From assembly GCF_029227915.1 (NCBI RefSeq), contig NC_079876.1, forward strand, positions 39,415,828 to 39,479,827: 64,000 nt of DNA, read 5' to 3'. Shown piece by piece: positions 1 through 12,100 of this stretch (its first letter is position 1; every line of letters begins with the position of its first letter). Below the pieces are notes generated by a model, which had not been told where the DNA came from, did not search any database, and saw only the letters and a list, made by a program, of their open reading frames with translations. Position numbers and translations under genes: made by a program. This DNA is from Hydractinia symbiolongicarpus. Taxonomy: Eukaryota > Cnidaria > Hydrozoa > Anthoathecata > Hydractiniidae.

Positions 1-1415
1 AAAGTATACAAAGAAAGTACCCAGGGAGTAAACTAATTTCCCAAACGATTTTTTAAATTATTATTTCACCACTAAAGCCCATGAGACTTGTAGTTTTCAA
101 AAATGTTTTCATTTTTGATGAGACGCTGAATAAAAGAAGTTTAATCGCCGGCAAACGAAAACCTGCGATTTCCCGTAAATCCCGGACTCGGCCTGTATAT
201 TCAAAAGTATACAAAGAAAGTACCCAGGGTGTAAACTCATTTCCCGAACGATTATTTAAATTATTATTTCACCACTAAAGCCCATGAGACTTGTAGTTTT
301 TAAAAATGTTTTCATTTTTGATGGGACGCTTAATGAAAGTGGTTTAATCGCCGGCAAACGAAAACCTGCGATTTCCCGTAAATCCCAGACTCGGCCCGTA
401 TAGTCAAAAGTATACAAAGAAAGAACCCAGGGTGTAAACTCATTTCTCGAACGATTTTTTAAATTATTTATTCACCACTACAACGCATGAGACTTGTAGT
501 TTTTTAAAATGTTTTCATTTTTGATGAGACGCTGAATAAAAGAAGTTTAATCGCCGGCAAACGAAAACCTGCGATTTCCCGTAAATCCCGGACTCGGCCT
601 GTATATTCAAAAGTATACAAAGAAAGTACCCAGGGTGTAAACTCATTTCCCGAACGATTATTTAAATTATTATTTCACCACTAAAGCCCATGAGACTTGT
701 AGTTTTTAAAAATGTTTTCATTTTTGATGAGACGCTGAATAAAAGAAGTTTAATCGCCGGCAAACGAAAACCTGCGATTTCCCGTAAATCCCGGACTCGG
801 CCCGTATAGTCAAAAGTATACAAAGAAAGTACCCAGGGAGTAAACTAATTTGCCAAACGATTTTTTAAATTATTATTTCACCACTAAAGCCCATGAGACT
901 TGTAGTTTTCAAAAATGTTTTCATTTTTGATGAGACGCTGAATAAAAGAAGTTTAATCGCCGGCAAACGAAAACCTGCGATTTCCCGTAAATCCCGGACT
1001 CGGCCCGTATAGTCGAATGTATACAAAGAAAGTACCCTGTGAGTAAACTCATTTCCGAAACGATTTTTTCAATTATCTTTTCACCACTTAAACGCATGAG
1101 ACTTGCAGTTTTCAAAAATGTTTTCATTTTTGATGAGACGCTGAATAAAAGAAGTTTAATCGCCGGCAAACGAAAACCCGCCATAATCCGTAAACCCAGA
1201 ACACGGCCCGCATAGTCAAAAGTATACAAAGAAAGTACCCAGGGAGTAAACTCATTTCCCAAACGATTTTTTAAATTATTTTTTCACCACTAAAACGCAT
1301 GAGACTTGTAGTTTTCAAAAATGTTTTCATTTTTGATGAGACGCTGAATAAAAGAAGTTTAATCGCCGGCAAACGAAAACCTGCGATTTCCGTAAATCCC
1401 AGACTCGGCCCGTAT
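1..1415 (+). repeat. 7-monomer segment, left copy of a 3,450-bp-offset duplication
   Basis: This block aligns with 3451-4866 at a constant offset of 3,450 (17 monomers less 1 bp). Shared markers are AACTAATTTCCC at the start, GATGGGACGCTTAATG near 320/3770, AAAGAACCCAGGGTG near 420/3870 and AACTAATTTGCC near 843/4293. Mismatches cluster at 190-310, where several bases differ. This suggests an older event than the 6.25-kb duplication, or later patchwork conversion. Confidence 0.75.
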
Positions 1416-3640
1416 AGTCAAAAGTATACAAAGAAAGAACCCAGGGTGTAAACTCATTTCTCGAACGATTTTTTAAATTATTTTTTCACCACTACAACGC
1501 ATGAGACTTGTAGTTTTCAAAAATGTTTTCATTTTTAATGAGACGCTGAATAAAAGAAGTTTAATCGCCGGCAAACGAAAACCTGCGATTTCCCGTAAAT
1601 CCCGGACTCGGCCCGTATAGTCAAAAGTATACAAAGAAAGTACCCAGGGTGTAAACTCATTTCCCGAACGATTATTTAAATTATTATTTCACCACTAAAG
1701 CCCATGAGACTTGTAGTTTTTAAAAATGTTTTCATTTTTGATGAGACGCTGAATAAAAGAAGTTTAATCGCCGGCAAACGAAAACCTGCGATTTCCCGTA
1801 AATCCCGGACTCGGCCCGTATAGTCAAAAGTATACAAAGAAAGTACCCAGGGAGTAAACTAATTTGCCAAACGATTTTTTAAATTATTATTTCACCACTA
1901 AAGCCCATGAGACTTGTAGTTTTCAAAAATGTTTTCATTTTTGATGAGACGCTGAATAAAAGAAGTTTAATCGCCGGCAAACGAAAACCTGCGATTTCCC
2001 GTAAATCCCGGACTCGGGCCGTATAGTCGAATGTATACAAAGAAAGTACCCTGTGAGTAAACTCATTTCCGAAACGATTTTTTTAATTATCTTTTCACCA
2101 CTTAATCGCATGAGACTTGCAGTTTTCAAAAATGTTTTCATTTTTGATGAGACGCTGAATAAAAGAAGTTTAATCGCCGGCAAACGAAAACCCGCCATTA
2201 CCCGTAAACCCAGAACTCGGCCCGCATAGTCAAAAGTATACAAAGAAAGTACCCAGGGAGTAAACTCATTTTCCAAACGATTTTTTAAATTATTTTTTCA
2301 CCACTAAAACGCATGAGACTTGTAGTTTTCAAAAATGTTTTCATTTTTGATGAGACGCTGAATAAAAGAAGTTTAATCGCCGGCAAACGAAAACCTGCGA
2401 TTTCCCGTAAATCCCGGACTCGGCCCGTATAGTCGAATGTTTACAAAGAAAGTACCCTGTGAGTAAACTCATTTCCGAAACGATTTTTTCAATTATCTTC
2501 TCACCACTAAAACGCATGAGACTTGCAGTTTTCAAAAATGTTTTCATTCTTGATGAGACGCTGAATAAAAGAAGTTTAATCGCCGGCAAACGAAAACCCG
2601 CCATTACCCGTAAACCCAGAACTCGGCCCGCATAGTCAAAAGTATACAAAGAAAGTACCCAGGGAGTAAACTCATTTCCCGAACGATTTTTTAAATTATT
2701 TTTTCACCACTAAAACGCATAAGACTTGTAGTTTTCAAAAATGTTTTCATTTTTCATGAGACGTTGAATAAAAGAAGTTTAATCGCCGGCAAACGAAAAC
2801 CCGAGATTTCCCGTAAATCCCGGGCTTGGCCCGTATAATCAAAAGTATACAAAGAAGGTACCCAGGGAGTAAACTCATTTCCCAAACGATTTTTTGATTT
2901 ATATTTTCACGACTAAAACGCATGAGACTTGTAGTTTTTAAAAATGTTTTCATTTTTGATGAGACGCTGAATAAAAGAAGTTTAATCGCCGGCAAACGAA
3001 AACCTGCGATTTCCCGTAAATCCCGGACTCGGCCCGTATAGTCAAAAGTATACAAAGAAAGTACCCAGGGAGTAAACTAATTTCCCAAACGATTTTTTAA
3101 ATTATTATTTCACCACTAAAGCCCATGAGACTTGTAGTTTTCAAAAATGTTTTCATTTTTGATGAGACGCTGAATAAAAGAAGTTTAATCGCCGGCAAAC
3201 GAAAACCTGCGATTTCCCGTAAATCCCGGACTCGGCCCGTATAGTCGAATGTATACAAAGAAAGTACCCTGTGAGTAAACTCATTTCCGAAACGATTTTT
3301 TCAATTATCTTTTCACCACTTAAACGCATGAGACTTGCAGTTTTCAAAAATGTTTTCATTTTTGATGAGACGCTGAATAAAAGAAGTTTAATCGCCGGCA
3401 AACGAAAACCCGCCATTACCCGTAAACCCAGAACTCGGCCCGCATAGTCAAAAGTATACAAAGAAAGTACCCAGGGAGTAAACTAATTTCCCAAACGATT
3501 TTTTAAATTATTATTTCACCACTAAAGCCCATGAGACTTGTAGTTTTCAAAAATGTTTTCATTTTTGATGAGACGCTGAATAAAAGAAGTTTAATCGCCG
3601 GCAAACGAAAACCTGCGATTTCCCGTAAATCCCGGACTCG
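1391..3640 (+). repeat. 11-monomer segment, left copy of a 3,654-bp-offset duplication
   Basis: It aligns with 5045-7294 at offset 3,654 (exactly 18 monomers). Shared markers are CTACAACGC at 1495/5149, AACTAATTTGCC, GTCGAATGTTTACAAAG near 2433/6087, the CATTCTTGATG monomer near 2547/6201 and the GAAGGTACCC monomer near 2855/6509. Differences are scattered single bases. The region is typified by TTGCAGTTTTC and CCGCCATTACCC monomers, which mark domain A. Confidence 0.8.
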
Positions 3641-4866
3641 ACCCGTATAGTCAATAGTATACAAAGAAAGTACCCAGGGTGTAAACTCATTTCCCGAACG
3701 ATTTTTTAAATTATTTTTTCACCACTAAAACGCATGAGACTTGTAGTTTTTAAAAATCTTTTCACTTTTGATGGGACGCTTAATGAAAGTGGTTTAATCG
3801 CCGGCAAACGAAAACCTGCGATTTCCCGTAAATCCCAGACTCGGCCCGTATAGTCAAAAGTATACAAAGAAAGAACCCAGGGTGTAAACTCATTTCTCGA
3901 ACGATTTTTTAAATTATTTTTTCACCACTACAACGCATGAGACTTGTAGTTTTCAAAAATGTTTTCATTTTTGATGAGACGCTGAATAAAAGAAGTTTAA
4001 TCGCCAGCAAACGAAAACCTGCGATTTCCCGTAAATCCCGGACTCGGCCCGTATAGTCAAAAGTATACAAAGAAAGTACCCAGGGTGTAAACTCATTTCC
4101 CGAACGATTATTTAAATTATTATTTCACCACTAAAGCCCATGAGACTTGTAGTTTTTAAAAATGTTTTCATTTTTGATGAGACGCTGAATAAAAGAAGTT
4201 TAATCGCCGGCAAACGAAAACCTGCGATTTCCCGTAAATCCCGGACTCGGCCCGTATAGTCAAAAGTATACAAAGAAAGTACCCAGGGAGTAAACTAATT
4301 TGCCAAACGATTTTTTAAATTATTATTTCACCACTAAAGCCCATGAGACTTGTAGTTTTCAAAAATGTTTTCATTTTTGATGAGACGCTGAATAAAAGAA
4401 GTTTAATCGCCGGCAAACGAAAACCTGCGATTTCCCGTAAATCCCGGACTCGGCCCGTATAGTCGAATGTATACAAAGAAAGTACCCTGTGAGTAAACTC
4501 ATTTCCGAAACGATTTTTTCAATTATCTTTTCACCACTTAAACGCATGAGACTTGCAGTTTTCAAAAATGTTTTCATTTTTGATGAGACGCTGAATAAAA
4601 GAAGTTTAATCGGCGGCAAACGAAAACCCGCCATTACCCGTAAACCCAGAACTCGGCCCGCATAGTCAAAAGTATACAAAGAAAGTACCCAGGGAGTAAA
4701 CTCATTTCCCAAACGATTTTTTAAATTATTTTTTCACCACTAAAACGCATGAGACTTGTAGTTTTCAAAAATGGTTTCATTTTTGATGAGACGCTGAATA
4801 AAAGAAGTTTAATCGCCGGCAAACGAAAACCTGCGATTTCCCGTAAATCCCGGACTCGGCCCGTAT
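3451..4866 (+). repeat. 7-monomer segment, right copy of the 3,450-bp-offset duplication
   Basis: This is the partner of 1-1415. It differs at 3640-3770, where it has CTCGACCCG, TCAATAG and AAATCTTTTCAC, and at 4774 (ATGGTTTC). It ends where the left copy has TAGTCAAAAG and this one has TAGTCGAATG. Its neighbours belong to the overlapping 3,654-bp-offset duplication, so the two events are nested. Confidence 0.75.
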
Positions 4867-5044
4867 AGTCGAATGTATACAAAGAAAGTACCCTATGAGT
4901 AAACTCATTTCCTAAACGATTTTTTAAATTATTTTTTCACCACTAAAACGCATGAGACTTGTAGTTTTTAAAAATCTTTTCACTTTTGATGGGACGCTTA
5001 ATGAAAGTGGTTTAATCGCCGGCAAACGAAAACCTGCGATTTCC

Positions 5045-7294
5045 CGTAAATCCCAGACTCGGCCCGTATAGTCAAAAGTATACAAAGAAAGAACCCAGGG
5101 TGTAAACTCATTTCTCAAACGATTTTTTAAATTATTTTTTCACCACTACAACGCATGAGACTTGTAGTTTTCAAAAATGTTTTCATTTTTGATGAGACGC
5201 TGAATAAAAGAAGTTTAATCGCCGGCAAACGAAAACCTGCGATTTCCCGTAAATCCCGGACTCGGCCCGTATAGTCAAAAGTATACAAAGAAAGTACCCA
5301 GGGTGTAAACGCATTTCCCGAACGATTATTTAAATTATTATTTCACCACTAAAGCCCATGAGACTTGTAGTTTTTAAAAATGTTTTCATTTTTGATGAGA
5401 CGCTGAATAAAAGAAGTTTAATCGCCGGCAAACGAAAACCTGCGATTTCCCGTAAATCCCGGACTCGGCCCGTATAGTCAAACGTATACAAAGAAAGTAC
5501 CCAGGGAGTAAACTAATTTGCCAAACGATTTTTTAAATTATTATTTCACCACTAAAGCCCATGAGACTTGTAGTTTTCAAAAATGTTTTCATTTTTGATG
5601 AGACGCTGAATAAAAGAAGTTTAATCGCCGGCAAACGAAAACCTGCGATTTCCCGTAAATCCCGGACTCGGCCCGTATAGTCGAATGTATACAAAGAAAG
5701 TACCCTGTGAGTAAACTCATTTCCGAAACGATTTTTTTAATTATCTTTTCACCACTTAAACGCATGAGACTTGCAGTTTTCAAAAATGTTTTCATTTTTG
5801 ATGAGACGCTGAATAAAAGAAGTTTAATCGCCGGCAAACGAAAACCCGCCATTACCCGTAAACCCAGAACTCGGCCTACATAGTCAAAAGTATACAAAGA
5901 AAGTACCCAGGGAGTAAACTCATTTTCCAAACGATTTTTTAAATTATTTTTTCACCACTAAAACGCATGAGACTTGTAGTTTTCAAAAATGTTTTCATTT
6001 TTGATGAGACGCTGAATAAAAGAAGTTTAATCGCCGGCAAACGAAAACCTGCGATTTCCCGTAAATCCCGGACTCGGCCCGTATAGTCGAATGTTTACAA
6101 AGAAAGTACCCTGTGAGTAAACTCATTTCCGAAACGATTTTTTCAATTATCTTTTCACCACTAAAACGCATGAGACTTGCAGTTTTCAAAAATATTTTCA
6201 TTCTTGATGAGACGCTGAATAAAAGAAGTTTAATCGCCGGCAAACGAAAACCCGCCATTACCCGTAAACCCAGAACTCGGCCCGCATAGTCAAAAGTATA
6301 CAAAGAAAGTACCCAGGGAGTAAACTCATTTCCCGAACGATTTTTTAAATTATTTTTTCACAACTAAAACGCATAAGACTTGTGGTTTTCAAAAATGTTT
6401 TCACTTTTGATGAGACGTTGAATAAAAGAAATTTAATCGCCGGCAAACGAAAACCCGAGATTTCCCGTAAATCCCGGGCTTGGCCCGTATAATCAAAAGT
6501 ATACAAAGAAGGTACCCAGGGAGTAAACTCATTTCCCGAACGATTTTTTGATTTATATTTTCACGACTAAAACGCATGAGACTTGTAGTTTTCAAAAATG
6601 TTTTCATTTTTGATGAGACGCTGAATAAAAGAAGTTTAATCGCCGGCAAACGAAAACCTGCGATTTCCCGTAAATCCCGGACTCCGCCCGTATAGTCAAA
6701 AGTATACAAAGAAAGTACCCAGGGAGTAAACTAATTTCCCAAACGATTTTTTAAATTATTATTTCACCACTAAAGCCCATGAGACTTGCAGTTTTCAAAA
6801 ATGTTTTCATTTTTGATGAGACGCTGAATAAAAGAAGTTTAATCGCCGGCAAACGAAAACCTGCGATTTCCCGTAAATCCCGGACTCGGCCCGTATAGTC
6901 GAATGTATACAAAGAAAGTACCCTGTCAGTAAACTCATTTCCGAAACGATTTTTTCAATTATCTTTTCACCACTTAAACGCATGAGACTTGCAGTTTTCA
7001 AAAATGTTTTCATTTTTGATGAGACGCTGAATAAAAGAAGTTTAATCGCCGGCAAACGAAAACCCGCCATTACCCGTAAACCCAGAACTCGACCCGCATA
7101 GTCAAAAGTATACAAAGAAAGTACCCAGGGAGTAAACTAATTTCCCAAACGATTTTTTAAATTATTATTTCACCACTAAAGCCCATGAGACTTGTAGTTT
7201 TCAAAAATGTTTTCATTTTTGATGATACGCTGAATAAAAGAAGTTTAATCGCCGGCAAACGAAAACCTGCGATTTCCCGTAAATCCCGGACTCG
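5045..7294 (+). repeat. 11-monomer segment, right copy of the 3,654-bp-offset duplication
   Basis: This is the partner of 1391-3640. Its distal half was itself duplicated again as a 7-mer (see 5884-8696), so the two events can be ordered: first the 18-monomer shift, then the 7-monomer tandem copy. Confidence 0.8.
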
Positions 7295-7304
7295 GCCCGT
7301 ATAG
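5884..7304 (+). repeat. 7-monomer higher-order unit, copy 1 (1,421 bp)
   Basis: It is followed directly by a second copy at offset 1,421. Shared markers are TTTTCCAAACG at the start, GTTTACAAAG, AAATATTTTCATTC, TTGTGGTTTTC with GACGTTGAATAAAAGAAATT, GAAGGTACCC, CCCTGTCAG and GATGATACGC near the end. A few single-base differences were seen, such as CACAACTAAAAC here versus CACCACTAAAAC in copy 2. Confidence 0.88.
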
Positions 7305-8696
7305 TCAAAAGTATACAAAGAAAGTACCCAGGGAGTAAACTCATTTTCCAAACGATTTTTTAAATTATTTTTTCACCACTAAAACGCATGAGACTTGTAG
7401 TTTTCAAAAATGTTTTCATTTTTGATGAGACGCTGAATAAAAGAAGTTTAATCGCCGGCAAACGAAAACCTGCGATTTCCCGTAAATCCCGGACTCGGCG
7501 CGTATAGTCGAATGTTTACAAAGAAAGTACCCTGTGAGTAAACTCATTTCCGAAACGATTTTTTCAATTATCTTTTCACCACTAAAACGCATGAGACTTG
7601 CAGTTTTCAAAAATATTTTCATTCTTGATGAGACGCTGAATAAAAGAAGTTTAATCGCCGGCAAACGAAAACCCGCCATTACCCGTAAACCCAGAACTCG
7701 GCCCGCATAGTCAAAAGTATACAAAGAAAGTACCCAGGGAGTAAACTCATTTCCCGAACGATTTTTTAAATTATTTTTTCACCACTAAAACGCATAAGAC
7801 TTGTGGTTTTCAAAAATGTTTTCACTTTTGATGAGACGTTGAATAAAAGAAATTTAATCGCCGGCAAACGAAAACCCGAGATTTCCCGTAAATCCCGGGC
7901 TTGGCCCGTATAATCAAAAGTATACAAAGAAGGTACCCAGGGAGTAAACTCATTTCCCGAACGATTTTTTGATTTATATTTTCACGACTAAAACGCATGA
8001 GACTTGTAGTTTTCAAAAATGTTTTCATTTTTGATGAGACGCTGAATAAAAGAAGTTTAATCGCCGGCAAACGAAAACCTGCGATTTCCCGTAAATACCG
8101 GACTCGGCCCGTATAGTCAAAAGTATACAAAGAAAGTACCCAGGGAGTAAACTAATTTCCCAAACGATTTTTTAAATTATTATTTCACCACTAAAGCCCA
8201 TGAGACTTGTAGTTTTCAAAAATGTTTTCATTTTTGATGAGACGCTGAATAAAAGAAGTTTAATCGCCGGCAAACGAAAACCTGCGATTTCCCGTAAATC
8301 CCGGACTCGGCCCGTATAGTCGAATGTATACAAAGAAAGTACCCTGTCAGTAAACTCATTTCCGAAACGATTTTTTCAATTATCTTTTCACCACTTAAAC
8401 GCATGAGACTTGCAGTTTTCAAAAATGTTTTCATTTTTGATGAGACGCTGAATAAAAGAAGTTTAATCGCCGGCAAACGAAAACCCGCCATTACCCGTAA
8501 ACCCAGAACTCGGCCCGCATAGTCAAAAGTATACAAAGAAAGTACCCAGGGAGTAAACTAATTTCCCAAACGATTTTTTAAATTATTATTTCACCACTAA
8601 AGCCCATGAGACTTGTAGTTTTCAAAAATGTTTTCATTTTTGATGATACGCTGAATAAAAGAAGTTTAATCGCCGGCAAACGAAAACCTGCGATTT
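7305..8696 (+). repeat. 7-monomer higher-order unit, copy 2
   Basis: This is the tandem partner of 5884-7304. It is traceable to about 8696, where TTTCCGGAAATCCC replaces the expected TTTCCCGTAAATCCC and the correspondence stops. Confidence 0.88.
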
Positions 8697-9026
8697 CCGG
8701 AAATCCCGGACTCGGGCCGTATAGTCGAATGTATACAAAGAAAGTACCCTGTGAGTAAACTCATTTCCTAAACGATTTTTTCAATTATCTTTTCACCACT
8801 TAAACGCATGAGACTTGCAGTTTTCAAAAATGTTTTCATTTTTGATGAGACGCTGAATAAAAGAAGTTTAATCGCCGGCAAACAAAAACCCGCCATTACC
8901 CGTAAACCCAGATCTCGGCCCGCATAGTCAAAAGTATACAAAGAAAGTACCCAGGGAGTAAACTCATTTCCCGAACGATTTTTTAAATTATTTTTTCACC
9001 ACTAAAACGCATGAGACTTGTAGTTT

Positions 9027-9048
9027 TCAAAAATGTTTTCATTTTTGA
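9027..9048. other. Conserved 9-bp inverted repeat with TTTT spacer (representative copy)
   Basis: The left arm TCAAAAATG is followed by TTTT and then the right arm CATTTTTGA, an exact reverse complement. Most monomers with a TTTTC prefix have the perfect 9-bp dyad. The common variant with a TTTTT prefix keeps the inner 7-bp stem and a T-G mismatch (a G-U wobble if transcribed). A minority break it, such as the AAAATTATTTCATTC variant (around 37370, 38575, 39980, 40377 and in the second 6.25-kb copy) and the AAATCTTTTCAC variant (around 3757 and 4972). It could form a cruciform or an RNA hairpin, or be a site for a dimeric protein. Function is unknown. Confidence 0.85.
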
Positions 9049-9072
9049 TGAGACGCTGAATAAAAGAAGTTT

Positions 9073-9100
9073 AATCGCCGGCAAACGAAAACCTGCGATT
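9073..9100. other. 6-bp inverted repeat AATCGC / GCGATT in the CpG-rich half (representative copy)
   Basis: AATCGC at 9073-9078 and GCGATT at 9095-9100 are reverse complements separated by 16 bases that include GCCGGC. The pairing is present in monomers with TGCGATT or CCGCGATT. It is lost in those with CCGCCATT, CCGAGATT or CACCGG. It is short and imperfectly conserved, so it may be incidental. Confidence 0.5.
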
Positions 9101-12100
9101 TCCCGTAAATCCCGGACTCGGCCCGTATAGTCGAATGTATACAAAGGAAGTACCCTGTGAGTAAACTCATCTCCGAAACGATTTTTTCAATTATTTTTTC
9201 ACCACTAAAACGCATAAGACTTGTAGTTTTCAAAAATGTTTTCATTTCTGATGAGACGCTGAATAAAAGAAGTTTAATCGCCGGCAAACGAAAACCTGCG
9301 ATTTCCCGTAAATCCCGGACTCGGCTCGTATAGTCAAAAGTATACAAAGAAAGTACCCAGGGTGTAAACTCATTTCCCGAACGATTTTTTAAATTATTTT
9401 TTCACCACTAAAACGCATGAGACTTGTAGTTTTCAAAAATGTTTTCATTTTTGATGAGACGCTGAATAAAAGAAGATTAATCGCCGGCAAACAAGAAACC
9501 TGCCATTTCCCGTAAATCTCGGACTCGGCCTGTATAGTCAAAAGTATACAAAGAAAGTACCCTCTGAGTAAACTCATTTCCAAAACGATTTTTTAAATTA
9601 TCTTTTCACCACTAAAACGATTGAGACTTGTAGTTTTCAAAAATGTTTTCATTTTTGATGAGACGCTGAATAAAAGAAGTTTAATCGCCGGCAAACGAGA
9701 ATCCGCGATTTCCCGTAAATCCCGGTCTCGGCCCGTATAGTCAAAAGTATACAAGGAAAGTACCCAGTGAGTAAACTCATTTCCCTAACGAAGTTTTAAA
9801 TTATTTTTTCACCACTAAAACGCATGAGACTTGTAGTTTTCAAAAATGTTTTCATTTTTGATGAGACGCTGAATAAAAGAAGTTTAATCGCCGGCAAACG
9901 AAAACCTGCGATTTCCCGTAAATCCCGGACTCGGCCCGTATAGTCAAAAGTATACAAAGAAAGTACCCAGGGTGTTAACTCATTTCCCGAACGATTATTT
10001 AAATTATTATTTCACCACTAAAGCCCATGAGACTTGTAGTTTTTAAAAATGTTTTCATTTTTGATGAGACGCTGAATAAAAGAAGTTTAATCGCCGGCAA
10101 ACGAAAACCTGCGATTTCCCGTAAATCCCGGACTCGGCCCGTATAGTCAAAAGTATACAAAGAAAGTACCCAGGGAGTAAACTAATTTGCCAAACGATAT
10201 TTTAAATTATTATTTCACCACTAAAGCCCATGAGACTTGTAGTTTTCAAAAATGTTTTCATTTTTGATGAGACGCTGAATAAAAGAAGTTTAATCGCCGG
10301 CAAACGAAAACCTGCGATTTCCCGTAAATCCCGGACTCGGCCCGTATAGTCGAATGTATACAAAGAAAGTACCCTGTGAGTAAACTCATTTCCGAAACGA
10401 TTTTTTCAATTATCTTTTCACCACTTAAACGCATGAGACTTGCAGTTTTCAAAAATGTTTTCATTTTTGATGAGACGCTGAATAAAAGAAGTTTAATCGC
10501 CGGCAAACGAAAACCCGCCATTACCCGTAAACCCAGAACTCGGCCCGCATAGTCAAAAGTATACAAAGAAAGTACCCAGGGAGTAAACTCATTTCCCAAA
10601 CGATTTTTTAAATTATTTTTTCACCACTAAAACGCATGAGACTTGTAGTTTTCAAAATTGTTTTCATTTTTGATGAGACGCTGAATAAAAGAAGTTTAAT
10701 CGCCGGCAAACGAAAACCTGCGATTTCCCGTAAATCCCGGACTCGGCCCGTATAGTCGAATGTATACAAAAAAAGTACCCTGTGAGTAAACTCATTTCCG
10801 AAACGATTTTTTCAATTATCTTTTCACCACTAAAACGCATGAGACTTGCAGTTTTCAAAAATGTTTTCATTCTTGATGAGACGCTGAATAAAAGAAGTTT
10901 AATCGCCGGCAAACGAAAACCCGCCATTACCCGTAAACCCAGAACTCGGCCCGCATAGTCAAAAGTATACAAAGAAAGTACCCAGGGAGTAAACTCATTT
11001 CCCGAACGATTTTTTAAATTATTTTTTCACCACTAAAACGCATAAGACTTGTAGTTTTCAAAAATGTTTTCACTTTTGATGAGACGCTGAATAAAAGAAG
11101 TTTAATCGCAGGCAAACGAAAACCCGAGATTTCCCGTAAATCCCGGGCTTGGCCCGTATAATCAAAAGTATACAAAGAAGGTACCCAGGGAGTAAACTCA
11201 TTTCCCGAACGATTTTTTGATTAATAATTTCACGACTAAAACGCATGAGACTTGTAGTTTTCAAAAATGTTTTCATTTTTGATGAGACGCTGAATAAAAG
11301 AAGTTTAATCGCCGGCAAACGAAAACCTGCGATTTCCCGTAAATCCCGGACTCGGCTCGTATAGTCAAAAGTATACAAAGAAAGTACCCTGTGAGTAAAC
11401 TCATTTCCGAAACGATTTTTTCAATTATCTTTTCACCACTAAAACGCATGAGACTTGCAGTTTTCAAAAATGTTTTCATTCTTGATGAGACGCTGAATAA
11501 AAGAAGTTTAATCGCCGGCAAACGAAAACCCGCCATTACCCGTAAACCCAGAACTCGGCCCGCATAGTCAAAAGTATACAAAGAAAGTACCCAGGGAGTA
11601 AACTCATTTCCCGAACGATTTTTTAAATTATTTTTTCACCACTAAAACGCATAAGACTTGTAGTTTTCAAAAATGTTTTCACTTTTGATGAGACGCTGAA
11701 TAAAAGAAGTTTAATCGCCGGCAAACGAAAACCCGAGATTTCCCGTAAATCCCGGGCTTGGCCCGTATAATCAAAAGTATACAAAGAAGGTACCCAGGGA
11801 GTAAACTCATTTCCCGAACGATTTTTTGATTAATATTTTCACGACTAAAACGCATGAGACTTGTAGTTTTCAAAAATGTTTTCATTTTTGATGAGACGCT
11901 GAATAAAAGAAGTTTAATCGCCGGCAAACGAAAACCTGCGATTTCCCGTAAATCCCGGACTCGGCCCGTATAGTCAAAAGTATACAAAGAAAGTACCCAG
12001 GGAGTAAACTAATTTCCCAAACGATTTTTTAAATTATTATTTCACCACTAAAGCCCATGAGACTTGTAGTTTTCAAAAATGTTTTCATTTTTGATGAGAC

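Larger units (their letters stand above)
8931..9133 (+). repeat. Reference monomer (203 bp)
   Basis: This copy matches the commonest base at nearly every position, so it is used for unit numbering (unit 1 = 8931). Units 1-34 carry GTATAC and the GTACCCAGGGAG block. Units 35-120 are AT-rich, with T6 and A5 tracts and the inverted repeat described separately. Units 121-203 are CpG-rich, with GACGCTG, CGCCGGC, AACGAAAAC, TGCGATT, CCCGTAAATCCCGG and CTCGGCCCGTATAG. By hand count it has 41 C, 35 G and 12 CpG. The length is close to one nucleosome plus linker, a frequent size for satellites. Since 203 is not a multiple of 3, a reading frame shifts at every monomer. Confidence 0.95.

Noticed and set aside
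9113-9137. CENP-B-box-like motif in monomers with CCCGTATAGTCGAATG (reverse-strand core TTCG...CGGG)
   Set aside because: The known core is TTCG, four bases, A, two bases, CGGG. Here the TTCG-to-A spacing is three bases, one short, and most monomers have TCAAAAG instead of TCGAATG. Read as coincidence unless binding is shown.
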